Assembly: GCA_945901155.1 (NCBI GenBank) | Contig: CAMDKO010000001.1 | Span: 1-64,000 of the forward strand | Reading direction: 5' to 3' | Source: Pedobacter schmidteae | Lineage (GTDB): Bacteria > Bacteroidota > Bacteroidia > Sphingobacteriales > Sphingobacteriaceae | DNA: 64,000 nucleotides | Part shown: piece by piece, positions 51,801 to 61,581 of the stretch | How positions within the stretch are numbered: position 1 is the first letter of the stretch | Layout: each line of letters starts with the position of its first letter | Notes under the pieces: model-generated | Database searches by the model: none | What the model saw: only the letters and a program-made list of their open reading frames with translations | Told to the model about the DNA's origin: nothing | Translations under genes and position numbers: made by a program

Positions 51801-51839
51801 TAATGTGAAGATTGAGTAATTTCTGAACATATTAAGCAA
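48804..51839 (-). CDS. Large tetratricopeptide-repeat protein, exported
   Basis: 1011 aa, signal peptide, many TPR-like units. Confidence 0.88.
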   Translation of the reverse strand: MLNMFRNYSIFTLILAFLTIPALAQNSAWFNLNQDYKSGIELLEKGKYAAAANQFNRVLKNDQKSNVKAEINPEISLLKENTRYYIALCALELGNSDAESLFQSFISANPANNFTKLAFYQVGRSYFALKNYPKVIEWLKKLEGTSLSGKESYEYRYKLAYSYFEIKEYNQAKALFAELKDQKSIYAEQSIYYFAYINYLQKDYKKALIEFERLKGSGLYENSYPYYISALYFLDNRYDDVLSYAIPILKSTKQLYETEMFRIVGASYFAKSDYTNAGTYFQNFQQKDQGKTQNNQDNYQIGYTAFKLKDYKKAILELEKLEIADEYFQSGMIALGESFLKTNTKQAARSAFFKASKLTFDKQLQEEGLFNYAKLSYELEFHQVALDATQQFIKTYPNSIKLDSAKTLLGEILLTTKNYKDAIDILESIPNRNREANAVYQKVTFYRGLEYYNERAFQNGISMFMRSNKYVEDDEIHSLSTYWLSEAMYEVRKFGESVDNFEKFMALPASRKTEVYNFAHYALAYAAFEHESYRKAATYFTRFLRGNEKDPNTINDAILRLADSYFVLKNYEEALVYYNRIIASKTSSEDYALFQRGMIQGLQGQNDSKIATHQSLLRQFPKSNYSDDASFEIPYTYFIKGDFEIAKTDLSALIQKYPRSSYVPRALITIGLVELNQDQEEAAIVTFKRVVSEYTTTDEAKLALESIKNIYLQKSDATGFLDYANTTSIGNLSTYEQDNITFQAANNRFLTADYQGTFESVNAYFDKFPKAVHDKHARFIRAESLVKLKRPNEAIPDYEFILNDWTSDYTERALISIAKIYLAQKKYNEAIVHLKKLELTSEYKANYSFAVNNLMEAYSSMNLPDETLQYVKFIKESNKSSEEDLFRAGLYSGKANLIIGDTIQAVKYFTEVAEKTQTVTGAEAKYNMANILYLRGEYKTSLSSAFDLTNKMPSHDYWVAKTYILIADNYIGLKDAFQAKSTLQSIIENYENKDDDILTLAKEKLEKLKKK

Positions 51840-51991
51840 TATAATAAGTGCTAATTTAATCTAAACCGTCTCAGACTTTTACATTAGTAATTAACATGTG
51901 TTGAAAACAGAATTTTAATGAATTTTTGTCAATGATGTTATTTCAATGATGTTATTTTTAAAATAAAACTATTTACATCAAACTGATCCTA

Positions 51992-52930
51992 TTACTTGCG
52001 TTGATTTGCTAGAAGGTATAGAACTGCCATTCTGATTGCAACACCATTTTCTACTTGATCTAAGATGATGGATTGTTTGCTATCAGCCACATCGCTAGTG
52101 ATCTCCACGCCTCGATTTATTGGACCTGGGTGCATCACTGTTATTTCCTTATCAAGCGAGTTAAGTATTTGTTTGTTAAGTCCATACATCATTGAGTACT
52201 CTCTCAATGATGGAAAATATTTAATATCCTGTCGCTCCAGTTGAATGCGTAGCATATTGGCAACATCACACCAGTTGAGCGCTTTAAGGAGGTCATGTTC
52301 GATTTTTACACCAAGTGCGCCAATATACTTAGGGATAAGTGTGCTTGGTCCGCAAACCATTACTTCTGCGCCTAATTTTTGAAGACAAAGTATATTAGAA
52401 AGGGCTACCCTTGAATGAAGTACATCGCCAATTATTGCAATTTTTTTTCCGCTAACCTCACCGTATTTTTCTCGGATTGAAAAAGCATCTAGAAGAGCCT
52501 GGGTTGGATGTTCATGTGCTCCATCTCCAGCATTTACTATTTGAGCATTAACATGTTTGCTTAGAAAGATGCCTGCCCCTGGATAAGGGTGCCTCATAAC
52601 TACCATATCTACTTTCATAGAAAGGATGTTGTTCACTGTATCAATCAATGTTTCGCCTTTACTTACAGATGATGATGAGGCTGCAAAATTTACTGTGTCT
52701 GCAGACAATCTTTTCTGTGCAAGTTCAAATGATAAACGTGTTCGGGTAGAGTTTTCAAAGAATATATTAGCGATGGTTACATCTCTCAGAGAAGGGACTT
52801 TCTTAATTGGCCTATTAAGTACATCTTTAAAAGTATCAGCAGTCTCAAAAATCAATTCGATATCTCTACTTGTGAGATCTTTTATTCCCAGCAGGTGTTT
52901 AGTACTTAATGTAAGAATTTGTTCTGCCAT
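51992..52930 (-). CDS. pyrB: Aspartate carbamoyltransferase catalytic subunit
   Basis: FFENSTRTRLSFELAQKRL, HPTQALLDAFSIRE, VMHPGPINRGVEI. Confidence 0.96.
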   Translation of the reverse strand: MAEQILTLSTKHLLGIKDLTSRDIELIFETADTFKDVLNRPIKKVPSLRDVTIANIFFENSTRTRLSFELAQKRLSADTVNFAASSSSVSKGETLIDTVNNILSMKVDMVVMRHPYPGAGIFLSKHVNAQIVNAGDGAHEHPTQALLDAFSIREKYGEVSGKKIAIIGDVLHSRVALSNILCLQKLGAEVMVCGPSTLIPKYIGALGVKIEHDLLKALNWCDVANMLRIQLERQDIKYFPSLREYSMMYGLNKQILNSLDKEITVMHPGPINRGVEITSDVADSKQSIILDQVENGVAIRMAVLYLLANQRK

Positions 52931-53472
52931 TATTTTTCTGATAGTAAGATTACTTTGTCTTCATGATCAGTTTCTTTCCAATTCACGATTACCTTTTGTG
53001 AATCTATCGTATCTACCTTGATTCCTATATAATCAGCTTCAATAGGTAGATGTCTTGAAAATCGCCTATCCACCAGGGTGAGTAATTCAACTTTTTCTGG
53101 CCTGCCAAATGACTGCAGGGCATCCATAGCTGCACGTATGGTTCTGCCAGTCCATAAAACATCATCTACCAGAATAACCTTTTTTCCTTCAATTATGAAA
53201 TCTATGTCGGTAATGCTTGGAATTAATAATCCATCTTTGCGACGAAAATCATCCCTGAAAAAAGTAATATCGAGGTTCCCGTTTTCAATTTTAACGTTTG
53301 GTAAGATTTTTTTCAACTCTTCGATGATTCGATTTGCAAGAAATACTCCGCGAGGCTGAATACCGATGATTACTGAATTATGGAAGTTGTCGTGATTTTC
53401 TATTAACTGATGGCAAAGACGCTGAATGGTGATCTGGAATTTTTGACCGTCTAGCAGAGTTAATGTTTGCAT
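52930..53472 (-). CDS. pyrR: Bifunctional pyr operon regulator/uracil phosphoribosyltransferase PyrR
   Basis: GIQPRGVFLANRI, VILVDDVLWTGRTIRAAMDAL; one-nt overlap with pyrB. Confidence 0.93.
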   Translation of the reverse strand: MQTLTLLDGQKFQITIQRLCHQLIENHDNFHNSVIIGIQPRGVFLANRIIEELKKILPNVKIENGNLDITFFRDDFRRKDGLLIPSITDIDFIIEGKKVILVDDVLWTGRTIRAAMDALQSFGRPEKVELLTLVDRRFSRHLPIEADYIGIKVDTIDSQKVIVNWKETDHEDKVILLSEK

Positions 53473-53490
53473 CAGTGGTATAATTTGAGC

Positions 53491-53498
53491 AAAAGTAT
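53491..53498 (-). promoter_or_regulatory. -7 box of pyrR
   Basis: Minus-strand TACTTTTG, 18 nt before ATG. Confidence 0.5.
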
Positions 53499-53602
53499 AA
53501 AAAATTATTATACCCTTGTTCAGAATTCTTTAATTTAATAGCAAAGATTAAATTATTACTATTTGATTTTAAATTCATTTCCAATATTCTAATTAATAAA
53601 AA

Positions 53603-53628
53603 AAAGCCCTGATGTAAATCAGGGCTTT
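53603..53628 (-). terminator. Terminator downstream of rpsA
   Basis: AAAGCCCTGATGTAAATCAGGGCTTT stem-loop. Confidence 0.85.
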
Positions 53629-53652
53629 AATAATATGATAAAGATTTAAAGC

Positions 53653-55653
53653 TTATTCTTCTGTGCTTTGAACTGCATCAGTACTAGCTACTGCGGCATT
53701 ATCTTCAGTTTTCTTTGCTTTTTTGGCTTTGCTTTCTGCACCTTCCATCTTCTCTTTCAATTGTGCTAATACACCAAGATCACCTAAAGTAGACTTCTCA
53801 ACAGACTCTTTTACCTTTTTAACGGCAGTAGTAAAAGCTTTTGCTTCTTTCTTTTTAGCGTTGAATTCTTCTTTGCGTTCTTCAGCTTTTGCTTCTTCCC
53901 AAATACGGGCATGAGAAACTACGATACGTTTAGAATCTTTATTGAATTCAATGATTCTGAATTCAGCAGTCTCTTCCATTTTTACAGAAGATCCATCTTC
54001 TTTTACCATGTGTTTAGTTGGAGCAAATCCTTCAACACCGTATGGTAATGCAACGATAGCACCTTTGTCTGTAACCTTTAAGACAGTTCCTTCATGTATT
54101 GAGTCAATAGTGAATACAGTTTCGAAAGTTTCCCAAGGGTTTTCTTCTAACTGTTTGTGGCCTAAGCTCAGTTTACGGTTAGCCTCGTCAAGTTCTAAGA
54201 CTACCACATCAAGTTCTTCACTTACTTTAGTGAATTCATTTGGATGGTTTACTTTCTTAGACCATGAAAGGTCAGAAATATGAATTAATCCGTCAATTCC
54301 TTCTTCGATCTCAACAAATACCCCAAAATTGGTCATGTTCTTAACAACAGCTTTGTGCTTGCTACCGATAGGATAGCGCTCAGCGATGTTCTTCCATGGA
54401 TCTGGAGTAAGTTGTTTGATACCAAGACTCATTTTGCGCTCGTTACGATCTAATGTCAATACCTGAGCTTCAACTTCATCGCTAACTTTCAGGAATTCCT
54501 GAGGATTACGAAGATTTTGAGACCATGACATTTCAGATACGTGAATCAAACCTTCAACACCTGGGGTGATTTCAAGGAATGCTCCGTAATCTGCAACCGT
54601 AACAATTCTGCCTTTAACTTTAGATCCGATCTCTAAGGTTGTATCTAATGCTTCCCAAGGATGAGGAGTTAATTGTTTTAAACCTAATGCGATACGTTTT
54701 TTCTCATCATCAAAGTCTAAAACAACAACATTGATCTTTTGATCAAGGTTTAATACCTCACGAGGATGCTCTATGCGGCCCCATGAAATATCAGTTATGT
54801 GTAATAAACCGTCTACGCCACCAAGGTCAATAAACACACCAAAATCAGTAATGTTTTTAACTGTACCCTCAAGTACTTGTCCTTTTTCCAGTTTTGCAAC
54901 GATTTCAGTTTTTTGATTTTCTAAATCGTCTTCAATAAGAACTTTATGTGATACTACAACGTTTTTGAACTCGTGATTGATTTTAACAACCTTGAATTCC
55001 ATTGTTTTACCTACATAGACATCATAATCACGAATAGGTTTAATGTCAATCTGCGATCCAGGAAGGAAAGCTTCAACACCCATAATGTCCACAATTAATC
55101 CACCTTTTGTACGACTCTTAACAAAACCAGTAATGATTTTGTCTTGATCTAAAGCTTCATTGATAGTTTCCCATGAACGCTGAGTTTTTGCACGCTTACG
55201 AGATAATACTAACTGTCCGTTAGCATCTTCTTGTGATTCTACAAATACGTCAACTGAATCACCAACCTTAAGTTCAGGTGTATCACGGAATTCTGATAAT
55301 GATACTAAACCGTCAGATTTAAACCCAATGTTTAATACCACATCTTTGTTATTGATCGATACAACAATACCCGAGATAATCTCGCCTTTGTTAATCGAAT
55401 TGAAAGTTCCTGCATACATTTCTTCAAACTTTTCACGGTCTGCAGCACTGTAATTTCCGAAACCTTTATCATCCGCATCCCAGTCAAAATCGCCGGTAGG
55501 GGTGATTAATGTTTTTGATTTGATCTCTTCGATCGACACTGAATCAGCTTCTGATTCAATGGTTTCCTTTTGTTTAACCGTAGTGGTTTCTTCGCCTTGA
55601 AGTTCAGCTTGTTTAGCAGTTAACTCCTTTTCAGCTTCTAGTTTTTTAGCCAT
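53653..55653 (-). CDS. rpsA: 30S ribosomal protein S1
   Basis: Multiple S1 repeats (e.g. GTVKNITDFGVFIDLGGVDGLLHITDISWGRIEHP). Confidence 0.95.
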   Translation of the reverse strand: MAKKLEAEKELTAKQAELQGEETTTVKQKETIESEADSVSIEEIKSKTLITPTGDFDWDADDKGFGNYSAADREKFEEMYAGTFNSINKGEIISGIVVSINNKDVVLNIGFKSDGLVSLSEFRDTPELKVGDSVDVFVESQEDANGQLVLSRKRAKTQRSWETINEALDQDKIITGFVKSRTKGGLIVDIMGVEAFLPGSQIDIKPIRDYDVYVGKTMEFKVVKINHEFKNVVVSHKVLIEDDLENQKTEIVAKLEKGQVLEGTVKNITDFGVFIDLGGVDGLLHITDISWGRIEHPREVLNLDQKINVVVLDFDDEKKRIALGLKQLTPHPWEALDTTLEIGSKVKGRIVTVADYGAFLEITPGVEGLIHVSEMSWSQNLRNPQEFLKVSDEVEAQVLTLDRNERKMSLGIKQLTPDPWKNIAERYPIGSKHKAVVKNMTNFGVFVEIEEGIDGLIHISDLSWSKKVNHPNEFTKVSEELDVVVLELDEANRKLSLGHKQLEENPWETFETVFTIDSIHEGTVLKVTDKGAIVALPYGVEGFAPTKHMVKEDGSSVKMEETAEFRIIEFNKDSKRIVVSHARIWEEAKAEERKEEFNAKKKEAKAFTTAVKKVKESVEKSTLGDLGVLAQLKEKMEGAESKAKKAKKTEDNAAVASTDAVQSTEE

Positions 55654-55693
55654 TAATTAATTTATCTCCTTTTTCCGATATTAAATCGGACTG

Positions 55694-55701
55694 CAAAGGT
55701 A
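55694..55701 (-). promoter_or_regulatory. -7 box of rpsA
   Basis: Minus-strand TACCTTTG, 40 nt before ATG. Confidence 0.55.
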
Positions 55702-55969
55702 GAAAAATTCATTTTTATTAAAAAACATTTTATGCTTTATTTTCAATTAATTACATACAGAACTTGCTGATACTAATCAATTATTAAAAAAAGTATATTC
55801 ATCTAGCATATTCGAACATTTTATACTGTGAATATGTATTCTAGAAGGTATTTTATGGATTCGTATAAGATGAAATTAATGAATCAATCATCCCATTTGA
55901 TTAAATTAGAAGTGGTTAAATCATAAAAAGATGAAGATTATCATTCTGAGAAGTGTTTCAATGATTTAA

Positions 55970-56650
55970 TTATTTTTTCGTCAAGAGTGGTTTTAGATAT
56001 CGCATAGCAAATTCCAGTTGCTGTGTTTCATCAATATGGCTATTGTCTAATACCACGGCATCTTCTGCCTTGATCAAAGGACTTTCCACTCTGGTGGTGT
56101 CTTGGTAGTCACGTTTGGCAAGATTTTCAAAGATATCTTCCATATTAACCTTTTCACCCTTACTGATTAGTTCATTATATCTTCTTTCTGTCCTGATCTG
56201 AGGGTCAGCGGTCATGAATAATTTTAGATCTGCATTCGGGAATACTACCGTTCCAATATCGCGTCCGTCCATAACAATATTGCCTGATCTGCCCATTCTT
56301 TGCTGTTGTTTCACCATTTCAATGCGAACATCTTTAATAGCACTAACTGTACTTACTTTATCAGCAACAGGCATCTGACGTATTTCTTTCGAAACGTCTT
56401 CGTTATTCAGAGTAATTAATGTTTGATTATCTGATGTCTGAAAATCAATCTGGATTTTACTTAATACATTTATTACCGATTCCTTATCCTTGAGATCAAT
56501 GTTTTGCCTAAGAAAAAATAGGGTTACAGCCCTATACATTGCTCCGCTATCAATATAGATGAAGTTCAGTTTTTTGGCCAGGGCTTTAGCCAGGGTGCTT
56601 TTACCACATGAAGAATATCCGTCAATGGCTACAACAATATTTTTGCTCAT
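55970..56650 (-). CDS. cmk: Cytidylate kinase
   Basis: VAIDGYSSCGKSTLAKALAKKL, YIDSGAMYRAVTL, VMDGRDIGTVVFPNADLK. Confidence 0.95.
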   Translation of the reverse strand: MSKNIVVAIDGYSSCGKSTLAKALAKKLNFIYIDSGAMYRAVTLFFLRQNIDLKDKESVINVLSKIQIDFQTSDNQTLITLNNEDVSKEIRQMPVADKVSTVSAIKDVRIEMVKQQQRMGRSGNIVMDGRDIGTVVFPNADLKLFMTADPQIRTERRYNELISKGEKVNMEDIFENLAKRDYQDTTRVESPLIKAEDAVVLDNSHIDETQQLEFAMRYLKPLLTKK

Positions 56651-56734
56651 CGCTACAAAAATAGGATTTGCATTGGATATCTTACAAAAGACTTTACATA
56701 GATTTTCTTATTTTTCTAATGATTATTTTTGTGC

Positions 56735-57145
56735 ATGACATTTTCTAAACAGGAACTTTTGAAGGAAATAACATTCCGAACTTCAAGAAGCGGGGGTAAG
56801 GGTGGGCAGAATGTGAATAAAGTATCAAGCAAGGTTGAACTTAATATAAATATAAGGACTTCGTCGTATTTTACTGAAGAAGAGAAGGACTTGTTAGTTC
56901 AAAAACTTTCCAACCGGATTAACTCAGAGGGAGTACTTCAGGTTGTTACAGAAGAGGAGAGAAGCCAGTTGCATAATAAAGAAAAGAGTTTGGATAAGCT
57001 TATTGTTCTTCTAAAGAAGGCATTATACAGGCCAACGCCAAGAAAAATAAGCAAACCCAAGAAATCAGCAATTGAAAAACGTTTAAAATTAAAGCAATTA
57101 ACAGCTTTGAAAAAAATGAGCCGAAGGGGTAATTTTAATGATTAG
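56735..57145 (+). CDS. arfB: Alternative ribosome-rescue factor (ArfB-like, GGQ)
   Basis: RTSRSGGKGGQNVNKVSSKVEL plus basic C-terminal tail; ATG 56735 preferred over TTG 56729. Confidence 0.88.
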   Translation: MTFSKQELLKEITFRTSRSGGKGGQNVNKVSSKVELNINIRTSSYFTEEEKDLLVQKLSNRINSEGVLQVVTEEERSQLHNKEKSLDKLIVLLKKALYRPTPRKISKPKKSAIEKRLKLKQLTALKKMSRRGNFND

Positions 57146-57162
57146 ATCAATACGGATCAGAT

Positions 57163-58128
57163 CTAGTTCAATCTATAATAAAATGCAATAGAACCAAATT
57201 GATCTGACTTTGCTATGCTTTCCACTTCTCTGGTCTTTAAAATTATTGAAAAATCGGCCGTAAATCGTTTTTGCGAATAAATTGCACCTGCCTGCTGACT
57301 GAAAACAACTGGCTTTATATCAAATACCACAGGTCCTTTATCTTTTATAAAGAGACCACCCTGAATGGTGGCATCGTATGCGATATAATTCAACATGGGT
57401 TTTGCATAAATGAAGAACTCTCTATTTTGTTGGTCCTTTTGAGCATTATTATTTGAAAGCCTGCTTTGCAAACTTGCTGAATTATACAATGGGTTTATAG
57501 CTCCGGTACGGAACATGATACCAACACCGGCTCCTGAAAAAGTGTTTCCAATATTAATGTAAGTGTTAGCTGATAAATCAAGTTTGCCCGAGCTTGATCG
57601 ATTTATTAAATAGTTATATTCTGCAGTTGCGTTTATCGCTAGTTCGTTTTTAACCTGCCACTGCCATCCACTAATCTCGTAAAACCCAAAACCATTGTGC
57701 ATTAATTCTTGTGCTTCTTTTGCTAGAGCGGCTGGTCCAATGGTTCCAGACTGCACGCTTAGCCTTAAATTATTCTCTGAATTGTACAATAGATTAAGAG
57801 CGGCTCCGGCATGTAAATACCCTGCAAAGGGGCGGTCAACATATACAATATCCAAGATACTTCCCGATTGAGGATTGTATATTTTTTGACCTGCTTCAAA
57901 TTCAAGGATCATTTTATTGAGTTTTTTGTTTCTCAATGTGCTTTGATCTATTGCAGTACGAAAGGTTAGTAATAAGCCGTTGGTATAATACCGGTCTTTT
58001 CCACTTGCAAGGTAGGAGTCGTTTTCACTTCTGAATCCGAATTCGCTTTTGTAAGTGTTAGTTTGGGCCTCTGAAAAAAAATGTGATAGACAAATGAAAA
58101 GAGTAAACAATACTATATTTTTTTTCAT
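57163..58128 (-). CDS. LpxR-family lipid A deacylase-like outer-membrane protein
   Basis: SENDSYLASGKDRYYTNGLLLTFR, GTIGPAALAKEAQELMHN, GWQWQVKNELAINATAEYNY. Confidence 0.82.
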   Translation of the reverse strand: MKKNIVLFTLFICLSHFFSEAQTNTYKSEFGFRSENDSYLASGKDRYYTNGLLLTFRTAIDQSTLRNKKLNKMILEFEAGQKIYNPQSGSILDIVYVDRPFAGYLHAGAALNLLYNSENNLRLSVQSGTIGPAALAKEAQELMHNGFGFYEISGWQWQVKNELAINATAEYNYLINRSSSGKLDLSANTYINIGNTFSGAGVGIMFRTGAINPLYNSASLQSRLSNNNAQKDQQNREFFIYAKPMLNYIAYDATIQGGLFIKDKGPVVFDIKPVVFSQQAGAIYSQKRFTADFSIILKTREVESIAKSDQFGSIAFYYRLN

Positions 58129-58193
58129 TTATTCTACAAGTAAGTAAGGTTTATTTGAAAATTCAATCTGTCAAACTATGCATTTTTTCAGCA

Positions 58194-58709
58194 TTAAAAA
58201 CTATAACCCAGACTTAATCCTGCATAATAAGGAATAAAAAAATTCTTGTTAAAAATTGGAGTGAGTCCCGCCCTGAAAGAAAATCCTCGATCAATAGGTT
58301 GAAGTCTGTAAGAAAAACTCATAGTCCCTATAATATTACTGTTGTTTTCATTAAATAAAAATGAGTTATCATTGCCACTAGTAGCTAGGAGTGTAGCACC
58401 TAGACCGATCTCAAAAAATTGTCTTCCCTTTCCAAGCAGGTAGTTCAGCGATAAAGGCACGGTGCTTGCATTATCGCCTCCTATAGAGATATAACCAATT
58501 CCTGCTCTGCCGCCAAGGCCATCTCTGCGTTTAGAAAAACGAGAGTCGTAATTGGCGGTAAATAACAATCCTTGACCGCCTAGCTCAACGAATACATTTT
58601 GTGCTCTTTTTCCGTTTTCTGAAGAAGTTGAACCGGATTCCTGACCTTTTACAAGGACGCTTAAAAACAGCAAGACAAGGGTAAATAATGCAGTATATTT
58701 TGTTTTCAT
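58194..58709 (-). CDS. Hypothetical outer-membrane beta-barrel protein
   Basis: Signal peptide, beta-rich 171 aa, C-terminal GYSF. Confidence 0.65.
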   Translation of the reverse strand: MKTKYTALFTLVLLFLSVLVKGQESGSTSSENGKRAQNVFVELGGQGLLFTANYDSRFSKRRDGLGGRAGIGYISIGGDNASTVPLSLNYLLGKGRQFFEIGLGATLLATSGNDNSFLFNENNSNIIGTMSFSYRLQPIDRGFSFRAGLTPIFNKNFFIPYYAGLSLGYSF

Positions 58710-58784
58710 CTAATTTTTATTTAGGATATACTAAACCTAATTAATATTATCGATAAAATACTGCCTATATTATAATACTTTAGC

Positions 58785-61262
58785 TTAATGTACTGCAGCG
58801 GACTCAGGTTTTCTTACTATTAAATCTATAGCATCTTTTACTTTGTCTTTGCTTAGCGCAATCTCTATAACTTCTTTCATTTCGCTAACATAATGGAAGG
58901 ATAGATCTTTAATATAATCCTCTTTAATTTCTAGAATATCTTTCATATTAGATTTTGATAGAATTATATCCTTAATATTTGCTCTTTTTGCGGCTAGAAT
59001 TTTTTCCTTAATTCCCCCCACAGGCAATACCTTCCCACGAAGTGTGATCTCTCCGGTCATAGCCAGGTGAGGTTTAACTTTACGTTGGGTAAATGCAGAT
59101 GTCAAAGCTGTTAACATGGTAATTCCCGCTGATGGTCCATCTTTTGGTGTTGCACCTGCTGGAACGTGTACATGTACATCCCATTGATCAAACACGCGGA
59201 AATCAATATTAAATTTGGAGGCATTGGCACGTAAATAAGCCATGGCTATTGTTGCGGACTCTTTCATTACGTCTCCAAGATTACCGGTAAGTGACAATTT
59301 CCCTTTACCCGGGCTTAAACTTGCTTCGATAAACAGGATATCTCCTCCTACCTGCGTCCAGGCTAGTCCGGTAACTACCCCTGCAACCTCATTCCCTTCA
59401 TACAAGTCTTTATCATATATTGGTGGGCCAAGAATAGTTTCTACATCTGCCTTGCTTACAGAAGGACTGTATTCTACTTCCATTACGATTTTAGTTGCAA
59501 TTCCACGAACCAGCGATCCGATTTTTTTCTCAAGCCCTCTAACCCCTGATTCACGGGTATAATCTTCAATGACTTTTTCAATAGCATTAGTTTTTAGAGA
59601 AATATCTTTAGATTTAATTCCATGCTGCTCACGTTGTTTTGGTAGTAAATGTCTTTTGGCAATTTCAATTTTCTCTTCAATAGTATAGCCACTTACTTCA
59701 ATAATCTCCATTCTGTCTAATAATGCCGGTTGTATAGAGCTCAATGAATTTGCTGTAGCAATAAACATCACGCTCGACAGATCATAATCTACCTCCACAT
59801 AATGGTCATAAAATGCATTGTTTTGTTCAGGATCAAGCACTTCAAGCAGGGCAGAGGATGGATCTCCCCTAAAATCATTTCCAACCTTATCTATTTCATC
59901 AAGAACAAAAACAGGGTTTGAGCTGCCTGCCTTTTTTATAGACTGGATAATCCTTCCGGGCATGGCGCCAATATAGGTTTTGCGATGCCCTCTGATTTCT
60001 GCCTCATCTCTTATTCCACCTAAAGCCATTCTGACATATTTTCTGCCCAATGCTTTGGCAACAGATTTCCCCAAGGATGTTTTTCCAACCCCTGGAGGGC
60101 CAACCAAACAAAGTATTGGGGCCTTCATGTTATGCTTTAGTTTTAAAACGGCCAGGTATTCAATGATCCGCTGTTTTACTTTTTCTAGGCCGTAATGATC
60201 TTTTTCAAGTACTTTTTCGGCTCTTTTTAAATCAAAATTATCTTTGGTGAAATCATTCCATGGTAGATCCAGAAGTAATTCCAGATAGTTGATTTGAATA
60301 GAATAATCAGCTGCTGCAGGGTTCATTCTAGATAATTTTTCAATTTCCTTGTTAAAATGAGTGGCTGCGTCTTTACTCCATTTTTTTCTAGTAGCTCTTG
60401 ATCTTAAATTTTCTATTTCCAAATCGGGCGAGTTTCCACCTAGCTCCTCTTGAATAGTTTTTAATTGCTGATTTAGAAAATAATCTCTTTGCTGTTTATC
60501 TAGATCAACTCTAACTTTTGATTGAATCTGATTTTTGAGCTCCTGCATTTGAAGTTCTTGTGTTAAATGGCCTAAAACCATTTTTGCACGCTCATGCAGG
60601 TTGACAACCTCCAGCATTTGCTGTTTCGAGGCCACATCTGCATTCATGTTAGAAGAGATAAAATTGATCAGGAACGATGAACTTTCAATGTTTTTTATTG
60701 CTATACCGGCCTCGCTCGGAATATTAGGAGAAAGTTGTATAATTTCCATAGCCATCTCCTTAATTGAAGCCATAAGTGCTTTAAACTCTTTGTCAGTTTT
60801 TGGGCGAACTTCTTCAAATTTATGGATGCTTGACTTGATGTATGGGTCGCTTTGGACCTCTTCATTGAGTCGGAAACGCTGTTTGCCCTGAATGATTACG
60901 GTTGTATTTCCATCAGGCATTTGTAACATCTTAATAATAAGCGCTACGGTTCCAATCTGATTTAATTGTTCAAAAGTTGGGTCTTCAATAGCCACATCAC
61001 GCTGAGAAACAACCCCGATGATTCTGTCGCCACGATAGGCATCTTTTATTAATTTGATGGATTTATCTCTTCCAACTGTTATTGGAATAACAACACCAGG
61101 AAATAAAACGGTATTTCTTAAAGGCAGAATCGACAAAATGTCGGGTGTCTGTTCATTGTTCATTTCCTCCTCGTCCTCTTGAGACATCAGTGGAAAGAAC
61201 TCAGTATCTTCATTTATTAAGGGCAAAGCACGGTTAAAGTCAAAGTTGTCGTAGTTACTCAT
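58785..61262 (-). CDS. lon: Endopeptidase La (Lon)
   Basis: [51 protein letters not shown] and proteolytic [12 protein letters not shown]. Confidence 0.97.
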   Translation of the reverse strand: MSNYDNFDFNRALPLINEDTEFFPLMSQEDEEEMNNEQTPDILSILPLRNTVLFPGVVIPITVGRDKSIKLIKDAYRGDRIIGVVSQRDVAIEDPTFEQLNQIGTVALIIKMLQMPDGNTTVIIQGKQRFRLNEEVQSDPYIKSSIHKFEEVRPKTDKEFKALMASIKEMAMEIIQLSPNIPSEAGIAIKNIESSSFLINFISSNMNADVASKQQMLEVVNLHERAKMVLGHLTQELQMQELKNQIQSKVRVDLDKQQRDYFLNQQLKTIQEELGGNSPDLEIENLRSRATRKKWSKDAATHFNKEIEKLSRMNPAAADYSIQINYLELLLDLPWNDFTKDNFDLKRAEKVLEKDHYGLEKVKQRIIEYLAVLKLKHNMKAPILCLVGPPGVGKTSLGKSVAKALGRKYVRMALGGIRDEAEIRGHRKTYIGAMPGRIIQSIKKAGSSNPVFVLDEIDKVGNDFRGDPSSALLEVLDPEQNNAFYDHYVEVDYDLSSVMFIATANSLSSIQPALLDRMEIIEVSGYTIEEKIEIAKRHLLPKQREQHGIKSKDISLKTNAIEKVIEDYTRESGVRGLEKKIGSLVRGIATKIVMEVEYSPSVSKADVETILGPPIYDKDLYEGNEVAGVVTGLAWTQVGGDILFIEASLSPGKGKLSLTGNLGDVMKESATIAMAYLRANASKFNIDFRVFDQWDVHVHVPAGATPKDGPSAGITMLTALTSAFTQRKVKPHLAMTGEITLRGKVLPVGGIKEKILAAKRANIKDIILSKSNMKDILEIKEDYIKDLSFHYVSEMKEVIEIALSKDKVKDAIDLIVRKPESAAVH

Positions 61263-61548
61263 CTATATCTTTATAACGTCATAATGACAGTTGATTTTTT
61301 TTTCAGGCTTTTAAATAGCCTGAATATTAAATTGCAAGGTATGTGCCAATTCTCATTCTTGATTGAAATAGTCAGTTTCAATTATTTTTACCGACAATTC
61401 TACCGTTAATTTTACTCTTGTAATTGACAGCAAACAATCAAAGGTTTCCTTTTTCTGTTAATAAATGACATGACGAAATCAGTGATCATACTGAAAAAGC
61501 TAAGCCTTTACTTTATTTCAAATAACAATTTCTTTTTTCTTCTGTTTT

Positions 61549-61556
61549 ATAAATTT
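61549..61556 (+). promoter_or_regulatory. -7 box of TPR gene
   Basis: TAAATTTG. Confidence 0.45.
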
Positions 61557-61581
61557 GTACATTTAAAATAATATTTACGAT

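Noticed and set aside
59242-59562. 106 aa plus-strand ORF antisense to lon
   Set aside because: Shadow ORF of a well-supported lon gene
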